A DNA stretch of 35,066 nt from NCBI GenBank assembly GCA_020072585.1, contig JAIQGL010000044.1, positions 1 through 35,066 of the forward strand. The letters are read 5' to 3'. This DNA comes from Terriglobia bacterium (GTDB lineage Bacteria; Acidobacteriota; Terriglobia; Terriglobales; Acidobacteriaceae). Position 1 is the first letter of the stretch. Every line of letters begins with the position of its first letter. The position numbers and the translations under genes were made by a program. Under the pieces are notes generated by a model. The model had not been told where the DNA came from. It saw only the letters and a list, made by a program, of their open reading frames with translations, and made no database searches. Shown piece after piece: positions 30,196 to 35,066 of this stretch.

Positions 30196-30861
30196 GTGCC
30201 TCTTCGACAACGCGGCAAGTTCATAACCTTTGAAGGACTCGATGGCGTGGGCAAGTCCACGCAGCTGGAAAATCTTGCCGCGCATCTGCGTGAACGCGGC
30301 ATTCACGTAATTACCACCCGCGAACCAGGCGGGACCGCGCTGGGAGAAAAACTGCGCACTGTACTGCTCAGCTCGCGGACCTCAGGCCTCTCGCCGCTCG
30401 CCGAAATGGCGCTTTTGTTTGCTGACCGCGCCCAGCACATTGACGAGCAGATTCTGCCTGCTCTGCACCGCGGACAATGGATTTTATGCGACCGCTTTAC
30501 CGACTCCAGTGAAGCCTACCAGGGCGGAGGCCGCGAACTCGGCAGCGACGTGGTACTTCAATTGCACAAAATGCTATGCCATGACCTGCAACCGGACCTG
30601 ACTATCCTGATGGTCTCTGACGTTGCGCGCTCCGTGGCCCGTGCCCGTCGCAGAAACGTGGAACAGTCCAGGAACATGGCGGACGATGAGAACCGGTTTG
30701 AAAAGGAAAATCGCCTGTTCTATAACCGCGTGCACGCGGCCTATATGGCGATCGCAAAACGTGCTCCGCATCGGGTCGTCAAGGTAGACGCTGCTGATCC
30801 CAAGGCCAAGGTCCAGAAAAAGATTGTTCGCATCGTGGAAGAACGACTGTTGTCAGACTGA
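30196..30861 (+). CDS. tmk: Thymidylate kinase
   Basis: 221 residues from a GTG. P-loop GLDGVGKST at 14-22, DR motif D99-R100 (LCDRFTDSSEAYQGGGREL), and the LID-type stretch RARRRNVEQSRN. It phosphorylates dTMP to dTDP with ATP, essential for dTTP synthesis. Size and motif spacing are normal; the basic extension at the N-terminus (PLRQRGK) is short. It usually stands alone; here it is divergent from tnaA with a 68-base gap. Confidence 0.95.
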   Translation: MPLRQRGKFITFEGLDGVGKSTQLENLAAHLRERGIHVITTREPGGTALGEKLRTVLLSSRTSGLSPLAEMALLFADRAQHIDEQILPALHRGQWILCDRFTDSSEAYQGGGRELGSDVVLQLHKMLCHDLQPDLTILMVSDVARSVARARRRNVEQSRNMADDENRFEKENRLFYNRVHAAYMAIAKRAPHRVVKVDAADPKAKVQKKIVRIVEERLLSD

Positions 30862-30916
30862 TTGCGTGTCCGGCGCAACAAGACCGCTGGCAGCAATACA
30901 TACTTCCAGCAGCAAA

Positions 30917-30944
30917 AAAACGAGGCCGCTTTCGGCCTCGTTTT
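30917..30944. terminator. Bidirectional rho-independent terminator
   Basis: Perfect 12-bp stem AAAACGAGGCCG / CGGCCTCGTTTT with a CTTT loop, with A and T runs on both sides. It serves tmk (plus) and the propeller gene (minus). Confidence 0.9.
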
Positions 30945-30989
30945 CAGGATGAACCCTGGCTCCTTCTCGCAAGCCAGGCAGGACCGGAC

Positions 30990-32795
30990 TTATCTTCCTA
31001 CGATGAAGAGATGCCCATCATTCTGGGAATAAATCTTTCCATCCGGGCCGATTGAAGCCGGCGTGTATGCCGCTCCGATTGCCAGTTGCTGGAATATCCT
31101 TTGCAACATCGCGCCGCCCTGCCCTATTGAGTACAGGTTGCCATCTTCACTGTTGGCATAAACGTTGCCGTTGGCATCGACGACTGGAGCGTTCACGCAC
31201 CATTCAAAACCATTGGGATTCGTGAAGGTGCAGCTCAGCGTACCGTCAGGGTTGCGCGTGCAGGACTGAGTGTTGGTGTTCTGGAATCTCCATTCCACGT
31301 TCAGATTGGGATCAAGCTGGGTAACAAAATACGCTTCCGGCCCTAACAGGTCAGCATTGGTGCGCTCCACCGGACACCAGTTGGGGTCACCGCAATAACT
31401 CCCGCCCGAATAGTGGTTATCCTTGATGACCACCGAATATGTGCCGCCATGAGGATAGATGGCTATTGTGCTGTCCCATCCAAAACCGAATGCTCCCAGA
31501 AAATCGCCGTTGGAACTGAAATGCAGCAGATGCCCCTGGGCATAGTTGTAACCGGTATACGCTCCGTAATAGATACTGCCGTCAGGAGCCACAGTGGGCG
31601 TGGAGGAAGAATCGTCAACCACGCGCGCCGGCGGAGGCTCATTGGTGGCAGGATCGATTCCAAAGATCGCACCTGCGTTACAACCTCCATTGGCATTGGC
31701 GCCGCCGGGATTGCCGATTGGTTCGCTCACGCCGCAACCATCATGCAGCCGGCCACGGAATGAGGCCGCCCATTTCCCCGTCAGGTTTGGGTTTACGGCG
31801 ATCAGATAGCTGTAGCGGCTCACGAAGTGGGCCTTGCTGACCGTGTAAATCGTCCCGTTGGGTGCGATGGCCGGGGCAACATTCAGCGCCGCGCGTTGCG
31901 TCCCGCATGGCGTGGTCTGGGGGTTGGCATTGGGCTGCGGCGGCCAGGGCAGTTGCGCAGCCGTGAATGATACGTTGCAGCGGTCATTGCCGCGCGGCAC
32001 TGCCTCACCCTTGATCTGGGCCTGGGACAGCAGAGCGGTATAGCTCACCTTGGTCACAGTGTCATTCGGCGCCACCTTTACCAGCCATGATCCCACCACG
32101 TCAGCGGTGAAAAAGCTTTGCGTTGGCGGCGTGGAAATCTGCACCACGTTGTAATAAATATTTCCCTGAGCGTCCGCCGAGAGAGGAGAAGCCGTATAGG
32201 TGTTTCCGTCAATCGTGGTTCCGAAGGGGTTGATTCGTTTTACCACCGCTCCGGTGGACTTATTGATTTTGAAAATCGTACCGCCTTTGCCCGGATCGTA
32301 GAGAAACCCGTTGGCCAGCACAGCGTGGTAGACAGGCTCCCAGAAATCATTCGACGAGCCGGCAGCATACCAGTCCGTGTCAAAAGTCCAGACCTTGACG
32401 AAGTTGCTTCCCTGCCAGGTGTATTTATTCTGGTGCCAGGTCTGGGTGCTGTACGTGTTGTTGCTATAGGTCCCGGCTTTGGATTCGATATACACGTCAT
32501 TGCCGTCAATCAGAGGCACCTGATAATGGACCAGCAGACCGCCGTCAGCATTCGGATCGGCCTGCTCCTGGGCGACATTGAAGTCATAAATGATGTTTAC
32601 CAGGTTGTTGTTGAGAGGTTGCGCAACCACATTCGGCGCGCCCGTGTGCTGTGGATTAAGCGCCCACTGGGCCCAGAACGGTGCAGGAGGCGGAGGAGCC
32701 AATGTCTGCGCCACAGCGGCTGCGGACAACAGCATGAGGATGCCCAGCGCAACGGTAAATACAGAAACATTCTTCTTCGCGAGAACCAGATTCAT
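30990..32795 (-). CDS. Secreted PQQ-like beta-propeller protein
   Basis: 601 residues from the ATG at 32795 behind GAGGTGG; the longer frame to 32876 would put 27 residues before the signal. Signal peptide NVSVFTVALGILMLLSAAAVAQ. A Pro-rich stretch (TLAPPPPAPFWAQWALNPQH) leads into a series of propeller blades, seen as GNIYYNVVQIS, GTIYTVSKAH, GSIYYGAYTG, GNVYANSEDGNLYSIG and GKIYSQNDGHLFIVG. Cysteines occur mid-protein (CGDPNWCPVE and others). BamB-like or PQQ-binding families share this pattern; no cofactor residues are assignable. Probably a structural or binding protein outside the inner membrane. Confidence 0.8.
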   Translation of the reverse strand: MNLVLAKKNVSVFTVALGILMLLSAAAVAQTLAPPPPAPFWAQWALNPQHTGAPNVVAQPLNNNLVNIIYDFNVAQEQADPNADGGLLVHYQVPLIDGNDVYIESKAGTYSNNTYSTQTWHQNKYTWQGSNFVKVWTFDTDWYAAGSSNDFWEPVYHAVLANGFLYDPGKGGTIFKINKSTGAVVKRINPFGTTIDGNTYTASPLSADAQGNIYYNVVQISTPPTQSFFTADVVGSWLVKVAPNDTVTKVSYTALLSQAQIKGEAVPRGNDRCNVSFTAAQLPWPPQPNANPQTTPCGTQRAALNVAPAIAPNGTIYTVSKAHFVSRYSYLIAVNPNLTGKWAASFRGRLHDGCGVSEPIGNPGGANANGGCNAGAIFGIDPATNEPPPARVVDDSSSTPTVAPDGSIYYGAYTGYNYAQGHLLHFSSNGDFLGAFGFGWDSTIAIYPHGGTYSVVIKDNHYSGGSYCGDPNWCPVERTNADLLGPEAYFVTQLDPNLNVEWRFQNTNTQSCTRNPDGTLSCTFTNPNGFEWCVNAPVVDANGNVYANSEDGNLYSIGQGGAMLQRIFQQLAIGAAYTPASIGPDGKIYSQNDGHLFIVGR

Positions 32796-33134
32796 TTTTA
32801 CCACCTCGTGTTGGAGTAATTTTTGAAACTTGGCCAGGAAGTAGCGAATGCTCGGGTCAGAATTGCTAACCCACACTTATAAAGTCCTGATGGAAACCAT
32901 GGATTCAAGGCTTCTTAGATTTGGGGTTTTAGCAATCTGCTTGTGGCAACCAAGCTTCTTTTCCGGCTGCCAAACTGGGAAGGAGACTACTATCATGAAT
33001 TAATTTTTTTTAACTAGATTTTGTCTGTTCTGAATTCGTAAATTTATTAGATTTTTTTAAGATCGAAGCGCCACCGAGAAAACCTTGACAGGAAAGACTT
33101 TGCGGGACAGCAATGCCCTGGCTTGTTCCCGGCC
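32796..33134. other. Gene-free stretch, AT-rich
   Basis: No gene, hairpin terminator or clear repeat was seen. It carries the upstream region of the propeller gene (minus strand), with an AT-rich block at about 32998-33060 (runs of T). Its promoter was not placed with confidence. Confidence 0.5.
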
Positions 33135-34157
33135 CTATATCCCGGCCCTGATATCCCAAAGACCGGAGGTCATATTGAACGTCTGAGCCCGCGTCCGCTG
33201 CTGCCGGTGCGACCCAAACCAGCCGATCAATCTGGTTTCAAATTCCTGATGCGCAGCGGCCCAGGCCATGGTATGGCCGGCATGAGGCACCAGCCAGAGT
33301 TGCACATGACCGGGTGCTGCATTGGCGATCCATTGTGAGTGAAATGGCGCAATGCTTCTATCTTCTTCGCCATGAATCAGCAGGACGGGCACGGTAGAGT
33401 GCGTTACCGCTTCCAGCGGACTTGGCCGGAGCAACTCAATGCCGTAACGCAGACGCGCATAGACTTCAGCCGACCAGATCGCCGGGCGGCCCAGCGTCCG
33501 GCCAAACCAGCTTTGCAGGTGCAGTGGCCCGGAGACGCGCTCATAACTCATGGCACGCGCGGTGGAAAATGGGCTTTCCACAGCCACGGCGCAAAACCTG
33601 TTTTCCACGGCCAACGACTGCAACATCAACGCCGCACCATAAGATTCACCAAAACCGTAGACACATTGCGGCGGATCATGGGCGTACACCCAGGAAACCC
33701 AGCGATGAATATCGTCTGCTTCCTCCAGGCCGTATGTGGCAAGCTCGCCGCCGCTTTCACCGTGACGGCGCGCATCCGGCAGCAAGACGGCATAGCCATG
33801 CGCCAGCAGTAGCTGCCCGTATCCGGCAACGCCCTCGCGGTTGTCAGTAATTCCGTGCAGCAGAATAACAGTGTTGCCGTTGTAATCGTGCGGGTGGACA
33901 TACCAGCCTTTCAACACGGCTCCATCAGCCGCGGTAATGCTGGCATCCTGCAATTCAGCGCGGAAATTGTTGTGCACAATTGCGGCAAAAACCTGCCGAT
34001 GGCGCAGCGGAAGCCGCCGCAGTTTCAGGCTTGCATCGGCAATGAGTATGCCAGCCAGGACTGCTAGAGCAAGATAGACGGCGCATCCCGCCAAAAGGAC
34101 TCTACGGACAATCCAAAGCTTGTTCGGTGATATTTCTGATCGCGAAGAAGGCGGCAT
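33135..34157 (-). CDS. Membrane-anchored alpha/beta hydrolase
   Basis: 340 residues from the ATG at 34157 (a TTG at 34187 would add ten). An N-terminal hydrophobic anchor (LLAGCAVYLALAVLAGILIA) precedes the hydrolase domain. The oxyanion loop is LLHGITDNREG, nucleophile elbow GFGESYGA with Ser172, acid Asp266 (IHGEEDRSI) and base His295 (PHAGHTMA), a complete triad. Similar to the BEM46/ABHD13-like serine hydrolases; substrate unknown. It lies between the propeller gene and the truncated metallophosphoesterase, same strand as both. Confidence 0.88.
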   Translation of the reverse strand: MPPSSRSEISPNKLWIVRRVLLAGCAVYLALAVLAGILIADASLKLRRLPLRHRQVFAAIVHNNFRAELQDASITAADGAVLKGWYVHPHDYNGNTVILLHGITDNREGVAGYGQLLLAHGYAVLLPDARRHGESGGELATYGLEEADDIHRWVSWVYAHDPPQCVYGFGESYGAALMLQSLAVENRFCAVAVESPFSTARAMSYERVSGPLHLQSWFGRTLGRPAIWSAEVYARLRYGIELLRPSPLEAVTHSTVPVLLIHGEEDRSIAPFHSQWIANAAPGHVQLWLVPHAGHTMAWAAAHQEFETRLIGWFGSHRQQRTRAQTFNMTSGLWDIRAGI

Positions 34158-34263
34158 GGTTCCCGGTGAAAGAGCCTCACCATGCAAGACGCGCCAGCCT
34201 TGCTCAAATTAAGCCGGAGGTTTAATTTTTCGGCCGCAAATTGGTCATGCGATGTTTTGCGGA

Positions 34264-34938
34264 TTATTTAAGCGTAATATCCAGCAGCGTTATAAGACCA
34301 GTATTCACCGTTGCTGGCACACTGGCGCCCGCAGTCGCCGGCGCGGTGACAGAAACTGTGTAACCACCAATAGCGATCCAGCCGGAGCTATACGCTCCGG
34401 AAGCATCGCTCACAACAGTCTTGGCCGAGCGCAGCTTTCCGCCGGTAACAGTCACCGAAGCGCCAACCACCGGCGTTCCAAAACCATTCAGCACGTGGCC
34501 CTTGATTTGCCCTGCCGTGGAAATAAAGATTTTCGTCGGACTGGGCTCCGCGACTGCGTTCAGTGTAGAGGTTCCATATTTGGCGTCGCTCAGCCATCCC
34601 GCTTTGCCTGCCGTGATCGCCTGCGACTTTCGCGCAGCGGCAGGAATGGAAAAACTGCCGTTGGCATCCGTCACCGCTGATCCGCCGCTGTAAACTACCG
34701 TTACACCCGCGGCCGGAGTGCAATCAATGGCATTTTTCGCAACCCCTGAAAGCGTGCCTGGAGCCGTGGAGACGCCGGGATTGTGATACGGAACAGTGAA
34801 CTGGTTGTGATCATCTGTCTTGAAGCTATCGAGATACGGTGAATAAGTTGTCACGCTGACCCGGTTGAGGGACGGCGAAATCTTCATGATCCGCAGGTAT
34901 CCCCCGCCTCCCAGCGCATCCGACTGGATGAGGTGCAC
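34264..34938 (-). pseudogene. C-terminal remnant of a metallophosphoesterase with carboxypeptidase-like repeats
   Basis: 225 residues opening with a GTG that lies at the IS boundary (34934). The first residues (GGGGYLRIMKISPSLNRVSV, TTYSPYLDSFKTDDHNQFTV) match the C-terminal end of secreted calcineurin-like phosphoesterases; the catalytic domain is missing. Two carboxypeptidase-regulatory-like beta-sandwich repeats follow (GVAKNAIDCTPAAGVTVVYS ... and GHVLNGFGTPVVGASVTVTG ...). The insertion element replaces the 5' part. Any transcription would come from the IS. Confidence 0.75.
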
Positions 34939-35066
34939 CCCTGAGGTGAGACAGGAAATTTATCCCACAGACGTGATTGAGAACGGTGAACCCCTGATCT
35001 GAGACAGTCCGCAGTGTCATAGTGCACGCTCGGTGTTCTCCAGCAGGGGGTTGGGGTTCGGGGAAG
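34826..35066 (-). CDS. IS3-type OrfB, C-terminal part reading out of the element (partial)
   Basis: From the right edge the minus strand reads FPEPQPPAGEHRACTMTLRT, matching the OrfB tail of the element at 21525 (FPRPQPPAGDHL) in the same frame. No stop follows the shared part; the frame runs through the IS end to 34826, so the terminal residues come from flanking DNA. The rest lies outside the window. Confidence 0.5.
   Translation of the reverse strand, partial: FPEPQPPAGEHRACTMTLRTVSDQGFTVLNHVCGINFLSHLRGAPHPVGCAGRRGIPADHEDFAVPQPGQRDNLFTVSR
34934..35066 (-). mobile_element. End of a second IS3-type element (runs off window)
   Basis: The end at 34934 begins TGCACCCCTGAGGTGAGACA, a close relative of both ends of the element at 21525. 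Further in, TCCAGCAGGGGGTTGGGGTT matches the orfB-distal part of that element inverted. The transposase would be on the minus strand beyond 35066. It is inserted in the metallophosphoesterase gene. Confidence 0.75.

Noticed and set aside
1-35066. CRISPR arrays, rRNA and tRNA genes
   Set aside because: No regularly spaced 25-40 bp repeats and no rRNA or cloverleaf with a CCA-type end were noticed by eye.

Overview
This 35 kb stretch looks like chromosomal DNA of a soil-type Acidobacteriota (class Terriglobia or a close relative). That placement is inference from the mix of IS481- and IS3-type insertion sequences, the many dispersed palindromic and 'ACCACAGAGGACAC'-type intergenic repeats, the TetR-operator efflux operon, and the protein families present. 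No rRNA, tRNA or CRISPR array was seen.

Layout. 1-207: truncated end of an IS481-family element, followed by REP-like repeats. 565-2124: accessory module with an XRE regulator, a small unknown protein and a tyrosine recombinase. 2282-4071: an AT-richer two-gene cassette (unknown membrane protein and UbiA-type prenyltransferase, convergent), bounded by perfect 24-bp inverted repeats whose inner ends carry the start codons of the two genes and whose outer ends are flanked by CCCAA on both sides. 4193-8671: a tripartite drug-efflux operon (TolC-, EmrA- and EmrB-like) behind a promoter with an 18-bp palindromic operator. 8958-12690: a secreted HEISE-motif protein, a SnoaL-like protein, a VOC/glyoxalase protein and a DinB-family protein, then a MITE-like palindrome. 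12946-19678: a fatty-acid beta-oxidation operon in the order fadN, BamE-like protein, fadA, fadE, interrupted by a broken GxxExxY gene inside inverted repeats, and controlled from a promoter whose spacer is a FadR-like palindrome. 20077-20994: tandem XRE regulators, an operator and a small protein. 21525-22980: an IS3-family element. 23166-34157: Nudix hydrolase, patatin-like lipase, small secreted protein, PIG-L deacetylase, M61 peptidase with PDZ, zinc-ribbon protein, tryptophanase, thymidylate kinase, a PQQ-propeller secreted protein and a membrane-anchored alpha/beta hydrolase. 34264-35066: the C-terminal remnant of a metallophosphoesterase cut by a second, related IS3-type element that runs off the window.

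How the parts work together. The fad genes supply the beta-oxidation steps from acyl-CoA dehydrogenation to thiolysis, in the same order as Bacillus fadN-fadA-fadE. The efflux genes supply the outer-membrane, periplasmic and inner-membrane parts of one pump. The least explained locus is the inverted-repeat cassette at 2282-4071 beside the recombinase. It could be an invertible expression switch, a small cargo transposon, or two genes sharing an operator; the sequence alone does not decide between these.
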